Part shown: in pieces, positions 1-6,506 of the stretch
Layout of the letters: each line of letters begins with the position of its first letter
Position numbering within the stretch: position 1 is the stretch's first letter
Source: Actinomycetes bacterium
GTDB lineage: Bacteria > Actinomycetota > Acidimicrobiia > UBA5794
Assembly (NCBI GenBank): GCA_030598305.1
Contig: JAUVQC010000055.1
Coordinates: forward strand, 1-7,689
Length of the DNA stretch: 7,689 nucleotides
Direction of reading: 5' to 3'
Program-made: the position numbers and the translations under genes
Notes under the pieces: model-generated
The model's database searches: none
What the model was told of the DNA's origin: nothing
Seen by the model: the letters and a program-made list of their open reading frames with translations, nothing else

Positions 1-1
1 C

Positions 2-643
2 GAGATCATGATCGTCAACGTCGCCGGCGAGATGGCCGACATCGCTGCGATGAAGGGCGCTGGACTCGATGATGCGGACATGCTGTTGGGCGAGGAGATC
101 GCCGCGAGATACCTGAGCCTGTGGAAGGAACTCACCACATCTCTCGTCGTGACGGCTGGCGATCACTACAGAATCAGACAACGAATCAACCGACTTCAGG
201 AACTTGGATTCGCTGTGGAAGATATCGAGCTGATCCCCGTTGACGATGGAACGAACGTCAAGATCCGCGTCAGGGTGGGTGGCCGCCAATTCCACTCCGA
301 ACGCCTCAGGGAGATCATCGGAATCGACATTTCGGACAACCAGGCGCGTATCATCCTCTCGGATCTCGCCTACCACGAAGCGAAGTTCGGTGTCGTGTCA
401 TCCACCGGCAAGGATGTCGCTGCCATGAGATGGCGGGCCAACGTCTTCGAGCCGCTCATCATTGAGCTCGCAGAGCAGCTCCCGAACGATGATCCCCATC
501 AGGCCTATTGCGACTATCTCGGATTCCGTCTTTGCCTTGCGATGGAGCGGAGCGAGGATGTGCCGAACACAGAGGCTTTTTCAATGTGGAAGGACCTCGG
601 GTTCCCGGGACTGAGGGCAACTCCCGATCCAGAAGCCGACTGA
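2..643 (+). CDS. DUF4032-type protein, C-terminal part (5' end outside window)
   Basis: The reading frame is already open at the left edge (codons GAG ATC precede the first ATG at position 8), so this is most likely the C-terminal ~213 residues of a longer protein rather than a complete gene starting at that ATG. The pattern in the middle resembles the DUF4032 domain of actinobacterial proteins: a 'YLSLWKELT' helix, then 'RIRQRINRLQELGF', an acidic turn, a beta strand pair, and 'GIDISDNQARIILSDL'. From family knowledge, this domain usually sits after a kinase-like N-terminal region in proteins of roughly 400 residues. No function is established, and none can be assigned here. No signal peptide or membrane segment is visible. 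The stop TGA is at 641-643, 45 bp before the stress-protein-like gene on the same strand. The family call rests on recognised sequence pattern only. Confidence 0.75.
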   Translation, partial: EIMIVNVAGEMADIAAMKGAGLDDADMLLGEEIAARYLSLWKELTTSLVVTAGDHYRIRQRINRLQELGFAVEDIELIPVDDGTNVKIRVRVGGRQFHSERLREIIGIDISDNQARIILSDLAYHEAKFGVVSSTGKDVAAMRWRANVFEPLIIELAEQLPNDDPHQAYCDYLGFRLCLAMERSEDVPNTEAFSMWKDLGFPGLRATPDPEAD

Positions 644-675
644 GACACTTCCCAGCGCATTGCTCCCACTCCCCC

Positions 676-681
676 TATGCT
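676..681 (+). promoter_or_regulatory. Putative -10 box of a leaderless promoter for the UspA-like gene
   Basis: The hexamer TATGCT fits the TAnnnT -10 consensus. It ends 7 nt before the ATG at 689, so transcription would begin at or next to the start codon. No Shine-Dalgarno motif precedes this ATG, and a start in another frame (ATG CTC ATG TGA, 677-688) closes immediately before it. No convincing -35 element is seen at the usual spacing. The assignment is inferred from spacing alone. Confidence 0.4.
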
Positions 682-688
682 CATGTGA

Positions 689-1222
689 ATGCACGTACTT
701 GTTGCGACCGCCGGGGCCCTCTCACCGGAGCCCGTCGTCGAGTTCGCACGACATCTCATCGGCGGAACTGGATCGGTAACCGTCACGACCGTCGTGGAAG
801 TTCCGAGGTCCTTTCTCGAGAACATCGATGCAGACGACTGGCATCCCCTCCACGACGACGCAACCCGGGATTCCGCCGATGCTGTGGTCGATGCCTATCT
901 CACCGAGCGTGGCAAGCGCATCATCGACCCTCTCCGCCAAGCACTTGAGGGCGCGCGGATTCCGTGTGACGTCCGAATTCTCGAGGGAGCCGATGCCGCT
1001 GCAGCCATCTCGAAGGCAGCGGACGACCTGAGAGCTGACGTGGTCATGCTTGGTGCAACGAAACAGATATTCAACCAGGATGCATGGGAGAGTGTGTCCG
1101 CCAGGGTCATGCTCGAATCCGGTCGGCCGGTACTCGTCGTTCCCGAGCCTCGCAAGGTCGCCGAGGAGGCCGAGGACCTGACGGCATATCAGCCCGGAAT
1201 CGAACCCGGCATACCGGTGTAG
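689..1222 (+). CDS. Universal stress protein (UspA)-like protein with degenerate nucleotide motif
   Basis: This 177-residue protein has the UspA layout: an N-terminal strand 'MHVLVATAG', alternating strands and helices, 'ADVVMLGAT' near residues 116-124, and a final strand 'GRPVLVVPEP' near 145-154. It is probably a cytoplasmic homodimer-forming protein of the HUP-fold family. The family ATP motif G-x2-G-x9-G-S/T is not intact: after Gly122 the second glycine position is Lys125 and the last position is not Gly-Ser/Thr. It therefore probably belongs to the non-ATP-binding type, although divergence with retained binding is possible. Residues 155-177 form an acidic, proline-containing tail not typical of short UspA proteins. 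The start is set by the strand-forming N terminus and a TAnnnT box 7 nt upstream. Its stop lies 5 bp from the convergent lipoprotein stop. The precise role is unknown. Confidence 0.72.
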   Translation: MHVLVATAGALSPEPVVEFARHLIGGTGSVTVTTVVEVPRSFLENIDADDWHPLHDDATRDSADAVVDAYLTERGKRIIDPLRQALEGARIPCDVRILEGADAAAAISKAADDLRADVVMLGATKQIFNQDAWESVSARVMLESGRPVLVVPEPRKVAEEAEDLTAYQPGIEPGIPV

Positions 1223-1227
1223 AGACC

Positions 1228-1845
1228 TCAGGCGTCCGTTACCGGTCGCGTACACCCGAGATCGACACCCTGCCCTTGGGCTCTGACTGCATCCTCCAAC
1301 GCCCGGCACGACGACTGCAACCGAAGTTGGCCATCCGCGAATCCTGAGCTTGTGATCGCCTCCTGGATTCCGACCAGGTCGTGAGCCTCGCCAACACTGT
1401 CACGAGTCGCTGGTATCGCGATGCGGACCGACTCGATTGCGGCCACGTAGTCGTCATGTGGCTTCGCCAGATCCGAAGGGGGATTCATGGCATCCAGGAT
1501 CTCGCCGTATCGGGTCATTGCGTCTTCGAGGAGGGCGAGGTACTGCACAGTCTCGCGTGACGTCACACCAGTGGCCAGCGCCAGCAGGTTGCCCTCACCC
1601 CCAGCAGCCAGTTCTGAGATCTGATCCTCGACCGTCCTGTGGAATGCGGCAGAGAGAGCCTGAGACTCGCCTATGTAGTCGTCAGTGGCGACGTCCAACG
1701 AATCGGCGTATTCCTCGACCGTCATCACCGGTGCCGAACACGCAGCGAGAGCGACCGATACAACTACTGCTGCACCTACAAGGTGTCTCCCCCTGCGGGA
1801 GAGGTCCAAAAACCACGCACGCGAGTCACGTGAGGAACCCTTCAT
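1228..1845 (-). CDS. Secreted lipoprotein of unknown function, coupled to the ABC exporter
   Basis: The 205-residue protein begins with a basic n-region of about 21 residues, a hydrophobic segment (about residues 22-35) and a lipobox ending Leu-Ala-Ala-Cys, with Cys36 as the predicted lipidated residue. It should be a lipoprotein anchored on the outer face of the membrane. The mature part looks mainly helical and alanine-rich, and has two cysteines near the C terminus (180 and 198) that could form a disulfide. I recognise no domain family. The start codon overlaps the stop of the upstream ABC transporter gene (ATGA, 1845-1842), and no Shine-Dalgarno is visible, so translation is probably coupled to the exporter. 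That suggests a role alongside the transporter (accessory, assembly or substrate-related), which is inference. A GTG a little inside the n-region is an alternative start but would lose the overlap. Confidence 0.72.
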   Translation of the reverse strand: MKGSSRDSRAWFLDLSRRGRHLVGAAVVVSVALAACSAPVMTVEEYADSLDVATDDYIGESQALSAAFHRTVEDQISELAAGGEGNLLALATGVTSRETVQYLALLEDAMTRYGEILDAMNPPSDLAKPHDDYVAAIESVRIAIPATRDSVGEAHDLVGIQEAITSSGFADGQLRLQSSCRALEDAVRAQGQGVDLGCTRPVTDA

Positions 1846-3734
1846 GTGTCGACCGAGGCACTTCGGAACTGGGTTTCGAACAGGACGGCGTACAACCCGT
1901 CCCTGTCAAGTAGTTCTTCGTGTGTTCCCACCTCTTGCACCCTGCCCTTGTCGATCACGACGATCTTGTCAGCATTCAACACCGTCGAGAGCCTATGGGC
2001 GATGACCAACGACGTACGGTTCTCCATGATGCCTTCGAGCGCCTGCTGCACAAGGGCTTCCGAGCGTGCGTCCAGGTGCGACGTCGCTTCGTCAAGGATC
2101 AGGATCGACGGGTTCTTCAGGATCACACGTGCTATTGCCATGCGCTGCTTCTCTCCCCCTGAGAGCCGATAACCCCGCTCACCGACGCGTGTACTCATGC
2201 CGTCTGGCAGCGAATCGATGAAGTCCGATATGTTGGCTGCCTCGGCCGCAGATCTGAGCTCGCCAACGGTCGCATCAGGCTTCGCGTAACGGAGATTCGC
2301 CTCGATGGTGTCATGGAACAGATACGTCTCCTGGGTCACGACACCCACGGCATGGGCGAGAGCGTCCATCGGGAGCCGCCGAACATCAATACCGTCGATG
2401 AGCACTCGACCGCGTGATGCGTCATACAGACGCGGGACCAGGTACGTGGACGTTGTCTTACCGGCTCCAGACGGCCCAACGAGTGCAACCATCTCACCAG
2501 GATTCACTTCGAACGACACTCCCTGCAGTGCCCATCCGTCCACTCGCCGCTGATCGTCTCCATCGATCTGTCCGCTGTCGCGCCAACCGAAACGGGCCAC
2601 CGACTCAAGACCCGATTCCCCTGCAGACTCATAACTGAACCACACGTCATCGAACTCGACACGACCGATCAGGCCGTCAACTGCCACCGGATCTTCAGCC
2701 TCTTCCACATCGATCGGCATGTCGAGCAGTTCGAACACCCTCTCAAATGACACCATGGACGTAGTGAACTCGACCCGCGCATTCGCCAGTGAGGACATGG
2801 GCCCGTACAGCGAGCCGAGGTAGGCGCTCAGGGCTACGATCGTACCGATGGTCAAGCTCCCGTTGATCACGAACACGGCACCAAGCCAGAATGTCACGGC
2901 CGTACCGAGGGCCGACACGAGCCCGAGTGCCATGAAGAACCATCTCCCAACTGTTGCCTGGGTAACCCCGAGATCTCGCACGTGGGAGGCATGGACAGCG
3001 AAACGATCATTCTCAAAGGACGACCTCCCAAAAAGCTTCACAAGCAGTGCACCGGAGACCGAGAGCGTCTCTTGCATCACCGAGTTCATCTCAGCGTTCG
3101 CAGCCATCTGACTGCGCCGGATATCACGAAGGCGCTTTCCGACCTGACGTGACGCAAGGATGAACAACGGGAGGATCGACACAGCGAGCAGCGTCAGACG
3201 CCACTCGAGCCTGACCATGATGAACAGCGTCGCTGCGACTGTGAACACGTTGGCCACAAGAGACACGAACGTGGATGTGACTGCCTGCTGTGCCCCGATG
3301 ACATCGGAGTTCAGTCTCGACATCAATTCGCCCGTCTTCGTATTCGTGAAGAACCCCAGCGACATGTGCTGCAGATGGTCGAACAGTTCCCTGCGCAGGT
3401 CGTAGATGATCCCTTCACCCATCTTGGCGGTAGCGCGCCGCTGGACAACACCGACAACACCGTTGATCAGCGGTACGGCGACCATCCCGATTCCCAGATA
3501 CGTGACCATCCGAAGATCGGCCTGCGGGATCGCGTCATCGATGAGTGCCCGCATCAGGAGAGGTGGCAACAGCGTCAGGAGGGAGATGATCACGATCGTG
3601 ACGAGCACCACAACAACATGGACCTTGTACGGACGTGCGTACCGGAAGACGCGGCGTACAAGCACCCGATCGATCTCGGGCGCCGACTTGGTCTCATCGT
3701 GGCGCATGAACGCGCCCCAGGAACTACCGTGCAT
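1842..3734 (-). CDS. ABC exporter half-transporter (permease fused to ATPase)
   Basis: A 630-residue type IV (ABCB/MsbA-like) half-transporter, expected to act as a dimer in the cytoplasmic membrane and couple ATP hydrolysis to export. The N-terminal half carries six hydrophobic segments (near residues 37-59, 77-97, 155-175, 180-195, 267-290 and 295-310). The C-terminal ATPase has an A-loop tyrosine (368), Walker A GPSGAGKTT (420-428), Q-loop Gln468, signature LSGGEKQ (524-530), Walker B ILILDE with catalytic Glu549, and switch His580. All are intact, so the site is predicted active. About 30 polar residues (370-399) are inserted between the A-loop and the first core strand, a trait I associate with the actinobacterial subfamily. 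I chose ATG 3734 because homologs begin with a short 'W..(F/Y)..RHDE.K' stretch before 'YARPY', and a TAnnnT box lies 6 nt upstream. ATG 3707 is the alternative; the open frame to 3797 lacks family support. Substrate unknown. Confidence 0.9.
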   Translation of the reverse strand: MHGSSWGAFMRHDETKSAPEIDRVLVRRVFRYARPYKVHVVVVLVTIVIISLLTLLPPLLMRALIDDAIPQADLRMVTYLGIGMVAVPLINGVVGVVQRRATAKMGEGIIYDLRRELFDHLQHMSLGFFTNTKTGELMSRLNSDVIGAQQAVTSTFVSLVANVFTVAATLFIMVRLEWRLTLLAVSILPLFILASRQVGKRLRDIRRSQMAANAEMNSVMQETLSVSGALLVKLFGRSSFENDRFAVHASHVRDLGVTQATVGRWFFMALGLVSALGTAVTFWLGAVFVINGSLTIGTIVALSAYLGSLYGPMSSLANARVEFTTSMVSFERVFELLDMPIDVEEAEDPVAVDGLIGRVEFDDVWFSYESAGESGLESVARFGWRDSGQIDGDDQRRVDGWALQGVSFEVNPGEMVALVGPSGAGKTTSTYLVPRLYDASRGRVLIDGIDVRRLPMDALAHAVGVVTQETYLFHDTIEANLRYAKPDATVGELRSAAEAANISDFIDSLPDGMSTRVGERGYRLSGGEKQRMAIARVILKNPSILILDEATSHLDARSEALVQQALEGIMENRTSLVIAHRLSTVLNADKIVVIDKGRVQEVGTHEELLDRDGLYAVLFETQFRSASVDT

Positions 3735-3823
3735 GGGAGGACGGTACCGCGATGTCGGACCTCGGATGTCGCATCCAAGGGAGGGGCGAATCCACAACGC
3801 GTCGCTCTCTGAAGTCGAGACGT
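3735..3823 (-). other. Intergenic gap between lipoprotein and ABC exporter
   Basis: This 89-bp stretch holds the putative -10 box above and a 7-bp direct repeat GATGTCG (plus-strand positions 3751-3757 and 3765-3771, 14 bp apart) just upstream of it. I see no terminator hairpin with a T-run, so read-through from the lipoprotein gene is possible. Confidence 0.4.
3741..3746 (-). promoter_or_regulatory. Putative -10 box of a leaderless promoter for the ABC exporter
   Basis: On the minus strand the hexamer reads TACCGT, fitting TAnnnT, and ends 6 nt before ATG 3734. The bases between box and start (CCTCCC) cannot act as a Shine-Dalgarno. The box lies in the 89-bp gap between the upstream lipoprotein stop and the exporter start, so the exporter may have its own promoter within the three-gene run. 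No clear -35 element is seen. Confidence 0.38.
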
Positions 3824-4501
3824 TTACGGAAGAAGGCCCGTCAGCGGAGCCGCTGAATGCGCCATATCGATGCAGAGTTCTTCTGAGATGTCTGACCTAC
3901 AGAACAACTCGTACCGGTGTCCAGCCTCGGTCCATCCGAGGCTGATCCCGTCAGGAACGATGATCGGAACGATTTCGGAACGCGTGGGCAGGAGGTCGGC
4001 TGCTGCCTTGCCAACTCGCAGCACACCGAGCCGAGCGGCATCTGACTGGTACGGGTCAGAGATCCAGAGACCGAACGCCGCCGTGGTATCCGGATCGAGT
4101 ACACCTGTCGATGCGTCGAAAACGAGCTGGCTGGTTATCCACCGCACGTTCTCGGGAACAAGGTCCGGAAACATGATTGCCGGCAATGCCGTGGCGATCT
4201 CGGAACGCGACGATTGCACGAACCTGCTGTTGAGTTCCCGCTCCCATACGCCGCGGATCACTCGTTCAGAGGTTCCCGTCATCTGATTCGGAAGATCGTC
4301 GTTGAACCACTGCACGTCGGTCGCACCGATGAGACCCTCATCCCCGGTCCCTGCCACAACGGGCACGATCGATGTTGTGGTCGTCTCCTCCCCCTGGACG
4401 TACCCACGAGTGCGATCGCCAACTCCATCAAGGAGTCCCGCGTCACCGCAGCCCGCGAGGACCACCGATAGCGCCAACGCAGCGATTGCAAATCGTTTCA
4501 T
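3824..4501 (-). CDS. Secreted lipoprotein of unknown function with Thr-rich linker
   Basis: Read from ATG 4501, the 225-residue protein has a textbook lipoprotein signal: Lys-Arg at residues 2-3, a hydrophobic core, and Leu-Ala-Gly-Cys with Cys18 as the predicted lipidated residue. A low-complexity linker containing TTTTS follows near residues 40-44, a style common in Acidimicrobiia-type lipoproteins. The mature domain looks mixed alpha/beta, with two C-terminal cysteines (201 and 210) close enough to form a small disulfide loop. I recognise no domain family. The open frame continues upstream to 4594, but that extension would place arginine-rich sequence before the signal peptide and would overlap the divergent gene, so it is rejected. 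It precedes the ABC exporter by 89 bp on the same strand and diverges from the lipoate-ligase-like gene. The surface location is well supported; any function with the exporter is inference. Confidence 0.75.
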   Translation of the reverse strand: MKRFAIAALALSVVLAGCGDAGLLDGVGDRTRGYVQGEETTTTSIVPVVAGTGDEGLIGATDVQWFNDDLPNQMTGTSERVIRGVWERELNSRFVQSSRSEIATALPAIMFPDLVPENVRWITSQLVFDASTGVLDPDTTAAFGLWISDPYQSDAARLGVLRVGKAAADLLPTRSEIVPIIVPDGISLGWTEAGHRYELFCRSDISEELCIDMAHSAAPLTGLLP

Positions 4502-4578
4502 GGTCGGAAGGATGGCACGGATCTCCAATAACCGACAGCACCCGAGACGGAGTCGGAACGGCCGGTAGCCTTCCATCC
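4502..4578. promoter_or_regulatory. Divergent intergenic region (lipoprotein / lipoate-ligase-like gene)
   Basis: These 77 bp separate two divergent start codons and must hold promoters for both directions unless one lies inside a neighbour. A plus-strand -10-like box is visible at 4566-4571. For the minus-strand lipoprotein I see no TAnnnT box at leaderless spacing and no Shine-Dalgarno close to the ATG. A GGAG on that strand lies about 21 nt from the start, too far to be convincing. Confidence 0.5.
4566..4571 (+). promoter_or_regulatory. Putative -10 box of a leaderless promoter for the lipoate-ligase-like gene
   Basis: TAGCCT fits TAnnnT and ends 7 nt before ATG 4579, the same arrangement as upstream of the UspA-like gene. 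The intervening bases (TCCATCC) contain no Shine-Dalgarno. No good -35 element is visible. This is a spacing-based inference. Confidence 0.4.
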
Positions 4579-5340
4579 ATGCCCGACCTCCCACTGCAAA
4601 TCATCCGAAACGGACTCACGGGTTCCGCGTCGCTCGATACAGCGGTGTCTCGCGCGATCCTCCGCCGAGTTTCTGACAACGAACTCCCTGAGACGCTGCA
4701 GTTGGGCCAACCTCACAAGGTGGTTGCCTTCGGCAAACACGATGCCCTCACCGATGGTTTCACCGAGGCGGTTTCCATTGCGATCGCACACCGATTCGAT
4801 CCGACGATCCGGATCGCAGGTGGACGAGCTGTCGTGTTCCACCGCGGTGTCGTCCGATTCACCTGGACAGTGGCGTCACCGGACCCCGTGGCTGAGATGC
4901 TCGACCGTTTCACCATCGCTGGCGACCGTGTCGTCCGAGCTCTCGGGAGCCTTGACATCAATGCGTCCATCGGAGAACTCGATCGTGAGTACTGCCCCGG
5001 CAGGTACAGCGTCCACCTCCTCAAGGGCGGAAAGATCATGGGATGCGGCCAACGATTGGCTCGCAACGCAGCTCAGGTGGCCGGGATGGTGGTTGTCGAG
5101 GACGCCGCCGTCGTCAACGATGTCCTTGCACCGATCTACTCAGTGCTCGGCCTCGACATGGATCCACTGGTGACAGGGGCTGTCACCGACGCCGGCGTCG
5201 TTGGACCAGTGGATGTCGCAAACGCATTGGCCAACGAATTCTCGCTCGGGCGAGAGACCTTGCAAAGCGCCATCGATGACACCACGATGGTTCTCGCACG
5301 CCAGTACCAGCCAGACCACGATCCGCGCACCGGTCCGTGA
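4579..5340 (+). CDS. Lipoate-protein ligase / octanoyltransferase family protein (BPL/LPL fold)
   Basis: The 253-residue protein matches the cofactor-transferase family of LplA, LipM and biotin ligase, enzymes that attach lipoyl or octanoyl groups to lysines of carrier proteins such as GcvH or 2-oxoacid dehydrogenase E2. Seen in sequence: 'RIAGGRAVVFH' (residues 78-88), corresponding to the glycine-rich acyl-binding loop, then 'CPGRYSV' (139-145) and 'GGKIMGCGQR' (150-159), with Lys152 at the position of the conserved lysine that contacts the acyl group. Cys139, 13 residues before that lysine, resembles the nucleophilic cysteine of LipM/LipL-type transferases, so transferase, amidotransferase and ATP-dependent ligase remain open choices. 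ATG 4579 is preferred over the upstream open frame because it gives the family-length N terminus and has a -10-like box 7 nt before it. Its stop overlaps a GTG (GTGA) in frame with the next gene, so the two are probably one operon. Confidence 0.82.
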   Translation: MPDLPLQIIRNGLTGSASLDTAVSRAILRRVSDNELPETLQLGQPHKVVAFGKHDALTDGFTEAVSIAIAHRFDPTIRIAGGRAVVFHRGVVRFTWTVASPDPVAEMLDRFTIAGDRVVRALGSLDINASIGELDREYCPGRYSVHLLKGGKIMGCGQRLARNAAQVAGMVVVEDAAVVNDVLAPIYSVLGLDMDPLVTGAVTDAGVVGPVDVANALANEFSLGRETLQSAIDDTTMVLARQYQPDHDPRTGP

Positions 5341-5366
5341 CAACGAGAGAAACTCAATACCTGCCT

Positions 5367-6506
5367 ATGCACATCCTCATTGTCAACGGCCCGAACCTCA
5401 AACTTCTCGGTACACGTGAGCCCGGTATCTACGGGACAGCAACGCTTGGGGACCTCGAGACTGGATGGCGCGATCGGGCGGCCCAGTACTCCGCGAGTAT
5501 CGAAGCATTTCAGTCCAATCACGAAGGCGCGATTGTCGATGCCATCAGTGAGGCGCCAGGGCGCTATGACGGACTGATCATCAACGCGGGAGCCCTGAGC
5601 CACTACTCGTACTCGGTACGCGATGCGGTTGCGGCATGCGAGCTTCCAAGCGTCGAGGTTCACATCTCCAACATCTATGAACGCGAGGAGTGGCGTCACT
5701 TCTCGGTTCTCACCGACGTCTGTGATCTGACAATCGTCGGGCGCGGAACCGACGGCTACCTCAACGCGATCGACCATCTCCTGGCCAAATCGGTGCGGCC
5801 TCCAACCACCACAATGTACGCCGATCATCCCGACGCCGTGCTCGACATTCGTACCCCTCCAGGCGATGGACCGCATCCGGTGGCTCTACTCATCCACGGC
5901 GGGTTCTGGAGTGACGTGTGGAACCGCGATCTCATGGATCCAATGGCGGTGGCACTCGTGGACGCAGGGTGGGCGACGGTGAACATCGAGTACACGAGAG
6001 GCCCGGGCTCATACGGGAGTGCTCCAGAGGACGTGGAAGCCGCACTTGCATGGATCCTCGAACATTCGTCCGAGTACAGCCTCGACAAGAGTCGAGTCGC
6101 CGCTATCGGGCACTCTGCGGGGGGTTACCTCGCTCTCAGGCTTGCGCACGACGGATCACCGATCACAGCTGCTCTCCCCCTGGCTGCGGTTTCCGACCTT
6201 GCAGCGATGTCCGACGCAAGGAGTGAGGACGATCCCGTGGCCATGTTCCTCGGCGCAGACCGCACAGGTGCGCCCCGGTTGTGGGAACAGGCCGAGCTCA
6301 CAGGTCAACCCGACGTACCGGTCCACATGCTCCACGGAATGGAGGACAACACCGTTCCCCCCGCGCATTCAGAGGCTTACGTACAGCTGAGAGGCGGTAC
6401 GACGCCGATCACGATCATCGGTGGATGTGACCATATGGGCATCATCGATCCACACAACGACTCGTGGCGCACCATCGTCGCCTCACTCGACAGCGTCAGC
6501 TCGTAG
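5367..6506 (+). CDS. Fusion: type II 3-dehydroquinate dehydratase + alpha/beta hydrolase
   Basis: Read from ATG 5367 the protein has 379 residues and two complete domains. Residues 1 to about 143 are a type II 3-dehydroquinate dehydratase, which converts 3-dehydroquinate to 3-dehydroshikimate in the shikimate pathway. The family signature NGPNLKLLG (7-15) is present, as are the lid Arg17 and Tyr22, Asn73 and His79 in the '[10 protein letters not shown]' stretch, His99 in 'EVHIS', and Arg106 and Arg110. All match known active-site positions. After a linker with RPPTTT, residues from about 150 form an alpha/beta hydrolase of the esterase/formamidase type: oxyanion motif HGGFW (177-181), nucleophile elbow GHSAG with Ser250, Asp327 in '[10 protein letters not shown]', and His356 in 'GGCDHMG'. 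The dehydratase family is normally about 145 residues and single-domain. GTG 5337, overlapping the upstream stop, would add ten residues; the ATG gives the usual family N terminus. Hydrolase substrate unknown; kynurenine formamidase-like or carboxylesterase activity are options. Confidence 0.88.
   Translation: MHILIVNGPNLKLLGTREPGIYGTATLGDLETGWRDRAAQYSASIEAFQSNHEGAIVDAISEAPGRYDGLIINAGALSHYSYSVRDAVAACELPSVEVHISNIYEREEWRHFSVLTDVCDLTIVGRGTDGYLNAIDHLLAKSVRPPTTTMYADHPDAVLDIRTPPGDGPHPVALLIHGGFWSDVWNRDLMDPMAVALVDAGWATVNIEYTRGPGSYGSAPEDVEAALAWILEHSSEYSLDKSRVAAIGHSAGGYLALRLAHDGSPITAALPLAAVSDLAAMSDARSEDDPVAMFLGADRTGAPRLWEQAELTGQPDVPVHMLHGMEDNTVPPAHSEAYVQLRGGTTPITIIGGCDHMGIIDPHNDSWRTIVASLDSVSS

Noticed and set aside
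1213..1246. ACCGGT at 1213-1218 and again at 1241-1246, a possible terminator stem between convergent genes
   Set aside because: The stem is only 6 bp with a 22-nt loop and no T-run on either strand, and ACCGGT is self-palindromic, so two copies pair trivially.
722..1309. Open frame of 195 codons on the minus strand opposite the UspA-like gene
   Set aside because: It spans the antisense of a recognisable gene and runs across the end of the convergent lipoprotein gene, with cysteine/arginine-rich low-quality sequence and no family resemblance.
2538..2627. Roughly 30-residue polar insertion in the exporter ATPase after the A-loop as a novel domain
   Set aside because: Similar variable insertions occur at this place in the actinobacterial exporter subfamily as I know it, and all catalytic motifs around it are intact.
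3735..3797. Upstream extension of the ABC exporter frame to 3797
   Set aside because: The extra 21 residues have no family counterpart, whereas the stretch from ATG 3734 matches the usual N terminus of this exporter group.
4502..4594. Upstream extension of the lipoprotein frame to 4594
   Set aside because: It would put about 31 arginine-rich residues before a perfect lipoprotein signal peptide and overlap the divergent gene start.
5136..5876. Long open frame of 246 codons on the minus strand across the lipoate-ligase/fusion junction
   Set aside because: It is antisense to two genes with clear families, has no recognisable domain and no start signal, and long shadow frames are expected in GC-rich coding DNA.
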